Shown here: positions 1 through 8,575 of the stretch, in pieces
Position numbering within the stretch: position 1 is the first letter of the stretch
How the letters are laid out: each line of letters begins with the position of its first letter
Virus record (IMG/VR): IMGVR_UViG_3300026320_000008
Location: 1-51,938 of that record
Length of the DNA stretch: 51,938 nucleotides
Strand: one strand, 5' to 3'
Origin: a virus
Translations under genes and position numbers: made by a program
Notes under the pieces: model-generated
Told to the model about the DNA's origin: nothing
What the model saw: the letters and a program-made list of their open reading frames with translations, nothing else
Databases searched by the model: none

Positions 1-13
1 TCAGAATAATGCA

Positions 14-184
14 TCAGCGGCCTTCTAATGAGCTTGGCGGGGCATCGTAGTCTTCATGGAGGTTTGTTTGTATATCTTTCTGTGAAATATCTATTTCACG
101 TTGTGAATACGGGAAGAAATTCCAATATTCATCGAAATTAAAGAGATCTATATCTTTTTGTTGAATCTTCAGTTTATCACTCAT
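14..184 (-). CDS. hypothetical protein (56 aa)
   Basis: Small acidic protein that I do not recognise, with no transmembrane or metal motif. The ATG at 184 is preferred over the longer frame starting at 253 because an AGAAGGAAA Shine-Dalgarno lies just upstream of it and the longer version would run through the divergent promoter. It is divergent from the structural operon, and if the molecule is circular it would be co-transcribed with the small zinc-ribbon gene at the far right end. Confidence 0.65.
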   Translation of the reverse strand: MSDKLKIQQKDIDLFNFDEYWNFFPYSQREIDISQKDIQTNLHEDYDAPPSSLEGR

Positions 185-216
185 AAAAATATATTTCCTT
201 CTATGTACGATTTTAC

Positions 217-245
217 TTGACAAAGTTACGGAATTGTGGTATAAT
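217..245 (+). promoter_or_regulatory. consensus sigma-70 promoter for the rightward structural operon
   Basis: TTGACA (217-222), a 17-nt spacer and TATAAT (240-245): both hexamers match the consensus perfectly at ideal spacing. The start of transcription would be near 252, about 110 nt upstream of the first plus-strand gene. It is the only perfect promoter I found facing right, so it probably feeds much of the 30-kb plus-strand operon using host RNA polymerase. Confidence 0.85.
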
Positions 246-254
246 GCACTCAAA

Positions 255-287
255 ATAAATAATACTACAAAATAATAAATAATACTA
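255..287 (+). repeat. 13-bp direct repeat in the operon leader
   Basis: ATAAATAATACTA occurs at 255-267 and again at 275-287, a 20-bp period, immediately downstream of the consensus promoter. The region is almost pure A/T. It could be an operator in the untranslated leader or simply low-complexity sequence. Confidence 0.5.
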
Positions 288-362
288 TTATTTTCATTTG
301 TCTATTTATAACAGAAGGAAGAATGTTTGTCAAGAGAAAAACAGATTCATGAAGGATATTTA

Positions 363-665
363 ATGATTGATCATAGAGCTTCTCCAGGATTCACTGAAGA
401 AGAAGCTCTGAAGCTCGGTTATGGTCCTTTAGCTGCTGGAGAAGGTCAACTCTTCGAAGCCAAGACAAATCATTGTTCTCATTGTGGTACCGTCGTTATT
501 ATGAATCCTCTTCGTACGAGAGAAAGAAGCTATTGTCAGAAATGTAATAAGTACATTTGCGACAATTGCGGAATAACGATGAAATTACCAGATTATGTAC
601 ATAAAACTTATATTCAACAACAAGAAGAAGATTTAACCTTCTATTCAAACCTTAAGGAAAATTAA
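363..665 (+). CDS. small zinc-finger protein (100 aa)
   Basis: Three CxxC pairs (HCSHCG, YCQKC and ICDNCG) occur in about 45 residues, the signature of a small zinc-binding protein. The NPLRTRERSYCQKC core resembles a conserved zinc-finger family of unknown function that I recall from podovirus genomes. The ATG at 363 has GAAGGA six bases upstream. A TTG at 327 would add 12 residues and has a more distant SD. First gene of the structural operon; its stop overlaps the next start (TAATG). Confidence 0.75.
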   Translation: MIDHRASPGFTEEEALKLGYGPLAAGEGQLFEAKTNHCSHCGTVVIMNPLRTRERSYCQKCNKYICDNCGITMKLPDYVHKTYIQQQEEDLTFYSNLKEN

Positions 666-1201
666 TGGCTAAACGATCGTTTAACACCTTTGGTGTTACA
701 TTCCCAGCTACTGCCTTAGCTACTGCTGCAACCACCTCTGGCTATATGGCTATGGTTGGTTCGTCTACTACACAGGTTACGGACATCAACGAAATCTTGA
801 TTTCAGGGACTGCTTCTGCATCAACTATCGGCGCATTTGCTTTTATCCCGATCTCTACTGCTCAGACTGGCGGTGCATCTGCTCTAGCTGCTCCCAATTC
901 AGATGGTCCCATGCAATCCAATGCGACTCCAACCATCAATACAACCTTTATTGCTGCAGTTACTACTCAACCTCAAGCGTCCAATGCTATTACCGCACCT
1001 AAGATTAACGTTGGTCTAAACACTTTCGGTGGTATTATACGATGGAACGCAGCTCCCACACAACAGTTTACCTTAATTGGTAATGCTATCTTTGCTGCAG
1101 GTCCTCCTGTTACCTTCGGTCAGGCTATTCTTTTGAATATGTCTGCTGGTACTGGTGCGTCTACTACTGCTAACGTGCATATTATCTATGAGCCTTATTA
1201 A
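665..1201 (+). CDS. conserved phage hypothetical, probable minor virion protein (178 aa)
   Basis: Rich in Ala, Thr, Gly and Ser with almost no charged residues, a composition typical of beta-structured head-decoration or tail-associated proteins. No catalytic motif is visible. The start ATG overlaps the preceding stop and its own stop overlaps the next ATG, so it is translationally coupled within the structural operon. A virion role is inferred from composition and position only. Confidence 0.7.
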   Translation: MAKRSFNTFGVTFPATALATAATTSGYMAMVGSSTTQVTDINEILISGTASASTIGAFAFIPISTAQTGGASALAAPNSDGPMQSNATPTINTTFIAAVTTQPQASNAITAPKINVGLNTFGGIIRWNAAPTQQFTLIGNAIFAAGPPVTFGQAILLNMSAGTGASTTANVHIIYEPY

Positions 1202-1575
1202 TGGCTTTTAACGACGCTGCTATTCTCGCTGGCGACCCTGCTTTTCAAGGTAGGGTCGGAGCAGCTTTATTCACGTTTTGTCAAGTAGTTGCGACTGAAA
1301 ATCCAGCAACTGTTCCCTTTCATCGAGAACGTGCTAATTATGTAGTCCAAGTATTTACAGCATCTCTAAATGCGCAAGGAGTAAATCCTTGGGTACCTAT
1401 TTTCTCCAATACAGTAGCTACAGATACAACTGTTATAGCAGATGCTACAGTAGCAGGAACAGTTCCTCTAACTCTCGCTAATAGAGCTGCACAAGCACTT
1501 TTAGTAACAGATACTCATATTTCTAATGCAGTAGCTTCTCAATTTAATAGTTACATTAGAGAACCTGACGTTTAA
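1201..1575 (+). CDS. conserved phage hypothetical (124 aa)
   Basis: An Ala-rich, mostly helical protein. I do not recognise a named domain. It is coupled to the gene before it by a TAATG overlap and followed after a 7-nt gap by the WPxP-repeat protein. Its position among structural genes upstream of the terminase suggests a head or tail accessory role, but nothing in the sequence proves this. Confidence 0.68.
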   Translation: MAFNDAAILAGDPAFQGRVGAALFTFCQVVATENPATVPFHRERANYVVQVFTASLNAQGVNPWVPIFSNTVATDTTVIADATVAGTVPLTLANRAAQALLVTDTHISNAVASQFNSYIREPDV

Positions 1576-1582
1576 GTTTTAA

Positions 1583-3322
1583 ATGGCTATTACCTTTGTT
1601 CAAAAAGCTATATCTGCTGATAATGGTTCAGGTACAACAGTAACTGTAAATATTACAGCGGGAACAACAGGTAATTTGATCTGTGGTTCAGTTGTTTGGA
1701 ACGATCCTCAGACTCTAACGAGTGTCAAAGATAATAATGGCGTAACTTACAATATTGTAGATAATACAGATGATGCAGGTGATGGCGTGTCTATGGCGAC
1801 ATTCTATTTACCTAACATATCTGGAGCACCTACTTCTATTATTGCCACATTCAGTGCTAGTGCTATAGTCACTCGAATTGAAGTACAAGAATGGTCGGGT
1901 GTAGCCACTACAACTCCGCTAGATGGGCATATAGCGCAGCAGACTAGTGGAGCAACAGTTTCTTCAGGAAATATAACTACCACTGTTGGTGGTGATTTAA
2001 TTTATGGCTCTGCTATAAGTGCAATCAGTAATACTGCTCTAACAGTTGGTTCTGGATTTACCATAAGAAATAGTGGACAAGGTTCTGGCTTTGTCAGACC
2101 TATGGCAGATGAAAGTCAGATACAGTCTTCTGCAGGAACTATAGCAGCAACATTCACATCAAATCCTACTACAGATACATGTATTGTAGCTGTAATGGCT
2201 TTTAAAGCGGCTGCAGTAACTGCTAATCCTGTTGTTGGAAAGATCTACGACTTACCTCCAAGGGGATTTGTCTATTCCGAATGGCAAAAGTGGACAGAGA
2301 GTGGATTAACTACTCTTCCCGTTCCTACGTTATTAACTCAGACTTTACGTGTTCAAAGAGATTGGCCTAATCCTTATCCTGTAAATTGGTATCAAGATTG
2401 GAGAGAATGGACTACTTTACCTCGTCCTACTCCGTTTAGACCAATAGATACATATGCATTTCCACCTCTTTATTATAACGTCAATCTTTGGCAAGAAACA
2501 GGTAATTCTAGTCTTCCGATACCTCTGACTCCTCAAGGTCAACCATTTGGTTTAGATTTAAGTCAAAACAATATACCTAATCTTACTTGGTATCAGAGTT
2601 GGACTGTCTCTGGTAATGCGTTAACAGCAGTTACACAGAATCCGTTCATACAAAAGGATTGGCCTAATCCTCAGAGAATTAATTGGTATCAAAGTTGGAC
2701 TGAAAGCTTCAATCTAACTAATCCCTTCAGTCAGTTAGATTGGCCGGTGCCAAAAATTTATAAGCCTATTGATCAATTTTGGTCTCAAAGTTTAACGATT
2801 TTCTACCAATCTGAAACATTTCCATTCGTACAATTGGATTATCCTAATCCTCAGAGAACAATCTGGTATGAAGATTGGTTTCAAAATCTTCTTGAAAATA
2901 CGTTGGCTCCTGCGTTTCAGGCACCATTCAATCAAACAGATTGGCCTTTACCCAGAACATTTAACCCTATTGATCAGTTCTGGCAAAATAGTCTACAGCT
3001 TATACCCAAGCCTACACCATTTTTTCAGACAGATTGGCCGCTTCCACGAACATTTACACCTCTCGATCAATTCTGGGCTGCAAATCCAGAGCTTTTATTA
3101 CAGTTTGTATCAGGACAACCCTTTACTCAAACTGATTGGCCTCTCCCCAAAGGCAACATTCCGATCGACCAATTCTGGTCTATCAATACAAGTAATCTCC
3201 CGATTCCGTCTCCTCCTCCTGTGGAACAAGGTTTTGCAGGACATCAGTGGACAGAAGCAGATGTAAAACGTGCTGCAGCAACATGGTTAGGTCTATTGGG
3301 AGCATATAAGCGATGGCGGTAG
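1583..3322 (+). CDS. putative virion protein with C-terminal WPxP repeats (579 aa)
   Basis: Residues 1-210 form a Thr/Ser/Gly-rich beta-type domain. Residues about 255-545 hold seven irregular copies of a motif of the form [RKLT]-D-[WY]-P-x-P, each followed within about 20 residues by WYQxW or DQFW (for example TDWPLPRTF and KDWPNPQRI). Such tandem Trp/Pro motifs suggest a repeated binding or assembly module. A short basic helix ends the protein. The stop overlaps the next gene by 10 nt. It is probably a minor tail or head protein; no enzyme motif is visible. Confidence 0.75.
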   Translation: MAITFVQKAISADNGSGTTVTVNITAGTTGNLICGSVVWNDPQTLTSVKDNNGVTYNIVDNTDDAGDGVSMATFYLPNISGAPTSIIATFSASAIVTRIEVQEWSGVATTTPLDGHIAQQTSGATVSSGNITTTVGGDLIYGSAISAISNTALTVGSGFTIRNSGQGSGFVRPMADESQIQSSAGTIAATFTSNPTTDTCIVAVMAFKAAAVTANPVVGKIYDLPPRGFVYSEWQKWTESGLTTLPVPTLLTQTLRVQRDWPNPYPVNWYQDWREWTTLPRPTPFRPIDTYAFPPLYYNVNLWQETGNSSLPIPLTPQGQPFGLDLSQNNIPNLTWYQSWTVSGNALTAVTQNPFIQKDWPNPQRINWYQSWTESFNLTNPFSQLDWPVPKIYKPIDQFWSQSLTIFYQSETFPFVQLDYPNPQRTIWYEDWFQNLLENTLAPAFQAPFNQTDWPLPRTFNPIDQFWQNSLQLIPKPTPFFQTDWPLPRTFTPLDQFWAANPELLLQFVSGQPFTQTDWPLPKGNIPIDQFWSINTSNLPIPSPPPVEQGFAGHQWTEADVKRAAATWLGLLGAYKRWR

Positions 3323-3546
3323 ATACCAGCGCGCTAAAAGCGAAAACTAAACACATGCCAGCGCGCTATACCATCAAGTACAACGACATGCCAGCGCGCT
3401 ATAATTGGGGTCTTATTCTCGGTTATGCGAGTGCTAAAAAGGCAGGAAAAGCACGCATGAATTCAATGACAACAGAAGAAAAAACACAATTTCAATCTAA
3501 TGCCGCTAAAGCTAGATGGAATAAACAAAAGGAAAACTTAATATAA
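3313..3546 (+). CDS. small basic protein with MPARY repeat (77 aa)
   Basis: Lys/Arg-rich protein with a tandem MPARY motif near residues 15-30 and an AAKARWNKQ segment near the C-terminus, which suggests nucleic-acid binding. It overlaps the preceding gene by 10 nt and couples to the next by a TAATG junction. The MPARY repeat is encoded by an 18-bp direct repeat (see the repeat entry). Function unknown. Confidence 0.65.
   Translation: MAVDTSALKAKTKHMPARYTIKYNDMPARYNWGLILGYASAKKAGKARMNSMTTEEKTQFQSNAAKARWNKQKENLI
3326..3403. repeat. three copies of CCAGCGCGCT at about 32-33-bp spacing
   Basis: CCAGCGCGCT begins at 3326, 3358 and 3391. The last two belong to an 18-bp identical repeat (3353-3370 and 3386-3403). 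Each contains the 8-bp palindrome AGCGCGCT. The first copy is out of frame with the others, so the repeat is not explained by protein repetition alone. Spacing of about three helical turns could suit a protein-binding array. Confidence 0.6.
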
Positions 3547-3761
3547 TGGATTACGCAGTACACAACGTTCCTTCATATCAACATATGCAAGGATCTGCGT
3601 CACCCGCACATATGGGTTCCAAATCACATACATCTTCCACAAGTGGTCCAGTCACGCCGTCAGGCCATGGGCTAGGTGGTGGTGGCGCTGTGACCAAGGA
3701 TCCAGGTGGGTCGACACGCGGAAAGATCGGTTCTGGAGCCGGTAAAATGGGTATGGATTAA
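3546..3761 (+). CDS. Gly/Ser-rich small protein (71 aa)
   Basis: Low-complexity, His/Gly/Ser-rich protein with a GGGG stretch and a Met/Gly-rich end. It has no hydrophobic segment. The start overlaps the upstream stop (ATAATGG). It is probably disordered; it may be a virion accessory or linker protein. I cannot assign a function. Confidence 0.6.
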   Translation: MDYAVHNVPSYQHMQGSASPAHMGSKSHTSSTSGPVTPSGHGLGGGGAVTKDPGGSTRGKIGSGAGKMGMD

Positions 3762-3762
3762 G

Positions 3763-3945
3763 GTGAAGAAAAGAACTAAAGCAAGTCACATTCACTCTTC
3801 TTTCCCCTCGGAAGGAACAGTTCAACCAAATTATATGGGTTCACAGAGTCAGACACCCAATTTGGATCAACAATTAATGGGGCCAGCAGCTCCACAACTT
3901 CCTGTTGATTCAGCTACCAATATGACTCCTCAAGGAGAATACTAA
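3763..3945 (+). CDS. small hypothetical protein (60 aa, GTG start)
   Basis: The frame is open upstream, but the first start after the preceding stop is the GTG at 3763. The product begins VKKRTKASH and is rich in Pro, Gln and Ser. No strong Shine-Dalgarno is visible, so the start is uncertain and an earlier in-frame ATG at 3706 would overlap the previous gene by 56 nt. Its stop abuts the next start. Unknown function. Confidence 0.5.
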   Translation: MKKRTKASHIHSSFPSEGTVQPNYMGSQSQTPNLDQQLMGPAAPQLPVDSATNMTPQGEY

Positions 3946-4160
3946 TGGCTTATCTTGGAAATAGGTCTCTTCCTACGTCTAAATTTACATATAAAGACAG
4001 CCGAGGCAACGAATACTGTGTTTCCACTGAAACTGGAGATCAGAATCGTCCTTCTGCAGAAAGTCTCATGTATAGCGTTCAGGATGGTGGAGATCACACA
4101 AACTGTAAAGAACGAGAACTCGGTGTTCCCACATCATGGCCAGCTGAACAGAAGGTCTAA
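3945..4160 (+). CDS. small hypothetical protein (71 aa)
   Basis: A CAAGGAGAA ribosome site precedes the ATG by about 7 nt. The protein contains two Cys residues and a basic/aromatic N-terminus (FTYKDSRGNEY). I do not recognise the family. It is coupled by TAATG to the tailspike gene downstream, so it may be a tail accessory or chaperone-like partner, by inference from position alone. Confidence 0.65.
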   Translation: MAYLGNRSLPTSKFTYKDSRGNEYCVSTETGDQNRPSAESLMYSVQDGGDHTNCKERELGVPTSWPAEQKV

Positions 4161-6127
4161 TGTCTTTTTCAGATATGAGTACCATCGTTGATTTAGGTGG
4201 TCAAAATCTATACTGTAATAGTTTAAGAGTAGGAGTATCTAAACCTGATTTAGTAGGCCCTTTTAATGCAACTACTATAGGAAGTAGTGTATCAGCCAAT
4301 GTTATGAGCACCTTGGCTTTTGGAACTATAGGAGATGGTGTTGCTGATGATACAGCTGCGTTAAATTCTGCTTTTTCTTTCGGAGCAATCAACAATGTTG
4401 GTATTTATATTCCAGCAGGTAAATACAAGATCACTTCCCCTTTGTTTGTAACGCAACAGGGAAGTAATCAACAGTCTTGTCATATAGTTGGTGCTGGACG
4501 TGGTTTTAGTAAAAATCAAACTCAAACTATAATTGATGCAACGGCGATAACAAATAAACCAGCGATCATTATTCAACGTGGTTTCGGTTGTTATCTTGGA
4601 CATTTCATGGTGTTGGGTGGCAATATTGCTCCTCAAACATTTATAGCTAACTACGGTCCAATGTTGTACAATGCGGCATGGGTTACGGGCAGTTTGCGTG
4701 ATTCACGATACAGTCCACATTGTGGTATTTCTATTGATGGAGGAGTAGGATCTACACCTCCAGACGGAGGTTATCCGGGACTTACCTACCAAGGTGCTAC
4801 TACTGGCTCATCTGACGTCGTGCTTGATAATATCGGTCTTTGGAATTTTGTTGTAGGTATTATGCACAACAGTGAGCAAAATGTCGCTAATGGTGACAAT
4901 GTTCGTATTATCAATCCACAAATTGTATATGCAAAAGTTGGGATTGCCTCTGGTCAGTCTCAGTCGGATGCCTGCACAGTTTTTGGAGGTAACATTGGAT
5001 TTTGTCGTACCTGTGTGGATATGTTGGAATATGGTCAACAACAAGGGCATCCCATGACTCTTATTGAGGTCCAATATGGTCCTGGATTTGAGTGTTTTTC
5101 ACAGGGTGGTTCATTTGGTCCTCAGAATTTGTTCGGAGGTCGTGCGGAGAGTGTTCATCGTTTGGGACAAATCGGAACTGGTTCATCGCCATCTTCCTTT
5201 CCGCTTCTTCTCGATGGCTTTGATTGCCATGTACTTAACCAGACACTTTACCCACAGACTCGCTGTCCAATCGTTTTAGAATCGGCATCGAGTCCTGTTG
5301 AATGGAACGGTGGTGGTTTGAGTGAAGATTCGACCAACGGCGCATCTTCATTTGCACTTGTTGGTCAGCCATTGACTATGCGTGGTGCATTTATCCGTAT
5401 GGCTAACCGATTTCAACCTTTTATTGGCGGCTCGCTTGATTTTCAGTATCCTGTCGAATTACGTAACTGCCGAGTTGCTGACAATACCAATGCAGTTATA
5501 TACGGAAATGAATCTAGACAGTTTAGTTTGTCGAGTCGCGTAAGTGCGCACTGGTCAGAAGGTAAACTTAGAGATGCAAATAACTTATACCAGTATAAAC
5601 CGGGTGCTGGCGATAATTATATCAATATCGGTGCGCAATCAGCAATTGTCTTTACGTCTACAACATTGACTTTTAATAATAATGATCCATCTGGGTTGCA
5701 AATTGGTGATTTAATCATGTGGCGGTTCAATGCTGTTGGCAAGTCTTTGGTTCAACACACTGTTCCGGCTGTGCAGATTACCGGTATAGTTGGTAGCGTA
5801 GTTACGTGTAATTTGCTCTATCCTCTAAGTTATTATGATCAAACATATAACATAGGTACAACTTCGGTAGTTGTTAACGAATGGGCATCCGCGCCTACTG
5901 CAGCTCTTACAGCAAATACAACGAACACTAGTCCTACGCTTTCAAGTGTCTCGCCTACAACTGTGCTTCAAAATGGTGATTGGATTTCTGGTGCAGGTAT
6001 TCCAGCAAACACACGAGTTGTTTCAGGAGGCGGAACAGCAACGGTTACGATGTCACGAAATGCGACGGCAACAGCAACGGGAATCAATGTGGTTTTCGGG
6101 ACTGTTAAAACGGTGCAATTGGTATAA
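4160..6127 (+). CDS. tailspike with pectate-lyase-type beta-helix (655 aa)
   Basis: Residues about 55-95 carry the motif GDGVADDTAAL followed by VGIYIPAGKYKI, the N-terminal signature of the pectate lyase superfamily (right-handed parallel beta-helix) common in phage tailspikes and depolymerases. The following 350 residues are Gly/Asn-rich turns and short strands, as expected for a helix, and the C-terminal 130 residues are Thr/Ser-rich. It probably binds or cleaves host surface polysaccharide. It lies upstream of the terminase gene rather than with the other tail genes. Catalytic residues cannot be assigned by eye. Confidence 0.82.
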   Translation: MSFSDMSTIVDLGGQNLYCNSLRVGVSKPDLVGPFNATTIGSSVSANVMSTLAFGTIGDGVADDTAALNSAFSFGAINNVGIYIPAGKYKITSPLFVTQQGSNQQSCHIVGAGRGFSKNQTQTIIDATAITNKPAIIIQRGFGCYLGHFMVLGGNIAPQTFIANYGPMLYNAAWVTGSLRDSRYSPHCGISIDGGVGSTPPDGGYPGLTYQGATTGSSDVVLDNIGLWNFVVGIMHNSEQNVANGDNVRIINPQIVYAKVGIASGQSQSDACTVFGGNIGFCRTCVDMLEYGQQQGHPMTLIEVQYGPGFECFSQGGSFGPQNLFGGRAESVHRLGQIGTGSSPSSFPLLLDGFDCHVLNQTLYPQTRCPIVLESASSPVEWNGGGLSEDSTNGASSFALVGQPLTMRGAFIRMANRFQPFIGGSLDFQYPVELRNCRVADNTNAVIYGNESRQFSLSSRVSAHWSEGKLRDANNLYQYKPGAGDNYINIGAQSAIVFTSTTLTFNNNDPSGLQIGDLIMWRFNAVGKSLVQHTVPAVQITGIVGSVVTCNLLYPLSYYDQTYNIGTTSVVVNEWASAPTAALTANTTNTSPTLSSVSPTTVLQNGDWISGAGIPANTRVVSGGGTATVTMSRNATATATGINVVFGTVKTVQLV

Positions 6128-6240
6128 TGCCCGCAGGTTATCTTAAATTAAAACGTAAATACGGTACAGTAAAAGCCGCTAAGATTTGGAATTCCAAGAT
6201 GAAGGGTACTGGTAAAACCGTTGGAAAAGGAAGATCATAA
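6127..6240 (+). CDS. very small basic protein (37 aa)
   Basis: An open frame bounded by TAATG overlaps on both sides. The product begins MPAGYLKLKRKYGTVKAAK and is strongly positive (about 13 Lys/Arg in 37 residues). The exact double overlap with the tailspike stop and the spike-base start argues that it is translated. It may bind nucleic acid or be a virion component; function unknown. Confidence 0.7.
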   Translation: MPAGYLKLKRKYGTVKAAKIWNSKMKGTGKTVGKGRS

Positions 6241-6497
6241 TGGCTAATAGATTTGTTAGTAATGTTACTGCTGCTGCGAGTACAGCAGTCGCAATCACAC
6301 CTACAGATGGTGTTGATTTAACATCAAATACTCGTGCTCTTTGGATAGGCGGTGCTGGTACTTTGACTGTTAATATGGCAGGCGATGGTAATTCAGTGTT
6401 GTTTTCGGGTATTCCCGCAGGAACACTTCTCCCTATTCAAGTTAGTAGGGTATCTTCAACAGGTACTACAGCTACCCTAATTGTAGGTCTTAATTAA
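6240..6497 (+). CDS. spike base-like protein, RCAP_Rcc01079-type (85 aa)
   Basis: The pattern TRALWIGGAGTLTV, then FSGIPAGTLLPIQVSRV, then TGTTAT, matches the small 'spike base protein, RCAP_Rcc01079 family' known from the Rhodobacter gene transfer agent and related phages. It is expected to anchor head spikes or fibres to the capsid. The short beta-rich length fits the family. It is coupled to neighbours on both sides by TAATG overlaps, next to the tailspike gene. Confidence 0.75.
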   Translation: MANRFVSNVTAAASTAVAITPTDGVDLTSNTRALWIGGAGTLTVNMAGDGNSVLFSGIPAGTLLPIQVSRVSSTGTTATLIVGLN

Positions 6498-6541
6498 TGT
6501 CTGTTAAACATGTTAAAATCAATATAGGCTTAAGTCTTTAG
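6497..6541 (+). CDS. possible 14-aa leader or microprotein
   Basis: ATG at 6497 overlaps the preceding stop (TAATG) and runs for only 14 codons to TAG, 3 nt before the next gene's ATG at 6545. It may be a translated spacer that carries ribosomes into the next gene rather than a functional protein. Low confidence. Confidence 0.3.
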   Translation: MSVKHVKINIGLSL

Positions 6542-6544
6542 TGA

Positions 6545-6823
6545 ATGATTGTTTGGGAAATAAGTTTAGGAACTTTAATAACTCTTGTAACAGTTATATT
6601 TGCTGGAGCGGGCTTCTATTGGAGACAAACGTATGACGCCTCTGTTATTAAAGAAGATATAAGAGATATCAAAGAAGATATTAAGATCTTGAATAAGCTG
6701 ATTATTGAATCAGCTATCTTAACTAAAGATGTATTGTTTTTAAAAGATCGTCTTGAATTGTTTGAACGCAGATTTGATAAGGTTTTAGATTATCTTCGTA
6801 GAGATGGACATGGAATCGACTGA
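6545..6823 (+). CDS. membrane-anchored coiled-coil protein (92 aa)
   Basis: One transmembrane segment (about residues 5-27) is followed by a long charged helix with heptad-like Ile/Leu spacing (IKEDIRDIKEDIKILNKL). Proteins of this layout in phages are often annotated as holin-like or as inner-membrane accessory proteins. It overlaps the terminase gene by 20 nt. Because two other holin-like genes lie next to the endolysin at 15.4-16.6 kb, its role here is unclear. Confidence 0.65.
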   Translation: MIVWEISLGTLITLVTVIFAGAGFYWRQTYDASVIKEDIRDIKEDIKILNKLIIESAILTKDVLFLKDRLELFERRFDKVLDYLRRDGHGID

Positions 6824-8456
6824 AAAAAAGAAGGGTAGGCCTAAGGGTTCACTCAATAAACGTACTAAAGATAGAATTGAGGCTGTAGAGAAAGTACAAC
6901 GTGTTTCCAAGCTTAAAGAAGCTCGTGAACAACATAGAATAGAAGCTGAATCCAGATTCGAACGTTTCATTGAAATCATTCAACCTCGTAGAGTCTTAGG
7001 CAATATTCATAGAGAAGTGATATCCTGGTGGACACGACAAGATGCTTTAACACATCAGCTCATTCTTCTACCCCGCGATCACATGAAATCGGCCCTTGTA
7101 GTTCTTAGAGCTGCATGGGAGATTACACGTAATCCTGCTATTAGAATTCTGCTAATATCAGCAACATCCAATCTCGCAACCAAACAATTAAAAGCTCTTA
7201 AAGATATTCTGACTTGTGATCAATATCGGTTACTTTGGCCAGATATGGTCTTTCCAGAGGAAGCTCGTAGAGAGAAGTGGACTGAAAGGGAAATATCCGT
7301 TGACCATCCGAAAAGACGAGAAGAATACATTAGAGAACCTACCGTATTCACAGCAGGACTCACTACCAATATTGTTGGTTTGCACTGCGACATCGCCATC
7401 TTGGACGACGTTGTCGTCGAAGACAACGCATATACTCAAGAAGGCAGGGATAGAGTTGCCAGCCAATACGGTTATTTATCCTCAGTAGAAGGTGTAGGTG
7501 CACGCGAATGGGTCGTAGGTACTAGATATCATCCTAGTGATCTATATTCCAGACTTATCGAAATGGAAGTCGAAGAATACGATGAAATCGGTGATCTCGT
7601 TAATAAACGTTCTCTATTCGAAGTTAAGCAACATGAAGTAGAATCGATGGGAGATGGAACTGGTGAGTTCCTCTGGCCCCGCCAACAACGTTCAGATGGT
7701 GCTTGGTTTGGTTTCGATGCAAAGATCTTAGCCATTAAGAAAGCTCAGTATCTCAATAAAACACACTTCAGAGCTCAGTATTACAATGATCCTCGGGATG
7801 CAGAGTCAGCTCCAATCAAGAGAGAACAGTTTCAATATTATGATCAGAACTTCCTACATTGTAAGGAAGGTAAATGGTATTACAAGAACAACCGTTTGAA
7901 CATATTTGCAGCTGTAGACTTCGCTTATACCATCGGAAAGAAATCAGATTACAGCGCTATTGTAACAGTAGGTTGCGACAGTTTCAACAATTATTACATC
8001 CTAGAGATAGATCGGTTCAAGACTGACAAACATTCAGAATATTACAAGAGAATTCTAAAGTTATATGAGAAATGGGGTTTCAGAAAGATACGCGCTGAAG
8101 TATCAGGCGCTCAAATATCAATAGTTAATGATCTTAAAAACAACTACATACGTCCTAATGGTTTGTCTTTGTCTGTAGACGAATATCGTCCTTCTCGTTT
8201 AGAAGGCGCTAAGGAAGAACGTATAGCAGCTGTATTAGAACCTAGATACGATAATGGTCAGATATGGCATTACCCTAGTGGTAACTGTCAAATCTTAGAA
8301 GAAGAACTCGTAGTGATGAATCCTCCTCACGATGACGTGAAAGATGCACTTGCAGCTGTAATATCTATGGCTGTACCTCCTACCAGCTTCTTCTCATATG
8401 CAAGAACTTTGAATACAGACTTTAGTTTCCACCAGAAATTTGGAGGTGTTCTTTGA
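6804..8456 (+). CDS. terL: terminase large subunit (550 aa)
   Basis: DNA-packaging motor ATPase and nuclease. Walker A-like PRDHMKS lies at 90-96, Walker B IAILDD at 197-202 (Asp201/Asp202), and an RNase-H-type nuclease motif AAVDFAY with Asp372, followed by a late acidic HDDVKDA. This layout fits the T7 gp19-like terminase group. An AT-hook-like GRPKGSLNK near the N-terminus may contact DNA. Alternative ATG at 6810. No separate small terminase gene was recognised; one of the small upstream proteins could serve. Confidence 0.93.
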   Translation: MDMESTEKKKGRPKGSLNKRTKDRIEAVEKVQRVSKLKEAREQHRIEAESRFERFIEIIQPRRVLGNIHREVISWWTRQDALTHQLILLPRDHMKSALVVLRAAWEITRNPAIRILLISATSNLATKQLKALKDILTCDQYRLLWPDMVFPEEARREKWTEREISVDHPKRREEYIREPTVFTAGLTTNIVGLHCDIAILDDVVVEDNAYTQEGRDRVASQYGYLSSVEGVGAREWVVGTRYHPSDLYSRLIEMEVEEYDEIGDLVNKRSLFEVKQHEVESMGDGTGEFLWPRQQRSDGAWFGFDAKILAIKKAQYLNKTHFRAQYYNDPRDAESAPIKREQFQYYDQNFLHCKEGKWYYKNNRLNIFAAVDFAYTIGKKSDYSAIVTVGCDSFNNYYILEIDRFKTDKHSEYYKRILKLYEKWGFRKIRAEVSGAQISIVNDLKNNYIRPNGLSLSVDEYRPSRLEGAKEERIAAVLEPRYDNGQIWHYPSGNCQILEEELVVMNPPHDDVKDALAAVISMAVPPTSFFSYARTLNTDFSFHQKFGGVL

Positions 8457-8575
8457 TTGATTGGAATGAGATTCCAATAAAATGGATCTGTAGTTGTGGA
8501 GAATATAATTCAGAATCATGGAAAATATATCCAAAGAAATGCAAGAAATGTGGTTTAGCTAGAGGTTCAAGATGA
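8453..8575 (+). CDS. 40-aa zinc-ribbon microprotein (TTG start)
   Basis: A TTG overlapping the terminase stop (TTGA) is placed by a GGAGGT Shine-Dalgarno five bases upstream, inside the terminase gene. The product has CSC near residues 13-15 and CKKC at 30-33, a mini zinc-ribbon pattern. Its stop overlaps the next ATG. Short spacing and a strong ribosome site support translation; function unknown. Confidence 0.7.
   Translation: MIDWNEIPIKWICSCGEYNSESWKIYPKKCKKCGLARGSR

Noticed and set aside
2868-3266. 132-aa plus-strand ORF inside the WPxP gene
   Set aside because: Shadow of the repeat region in another frame; no ribosome site.
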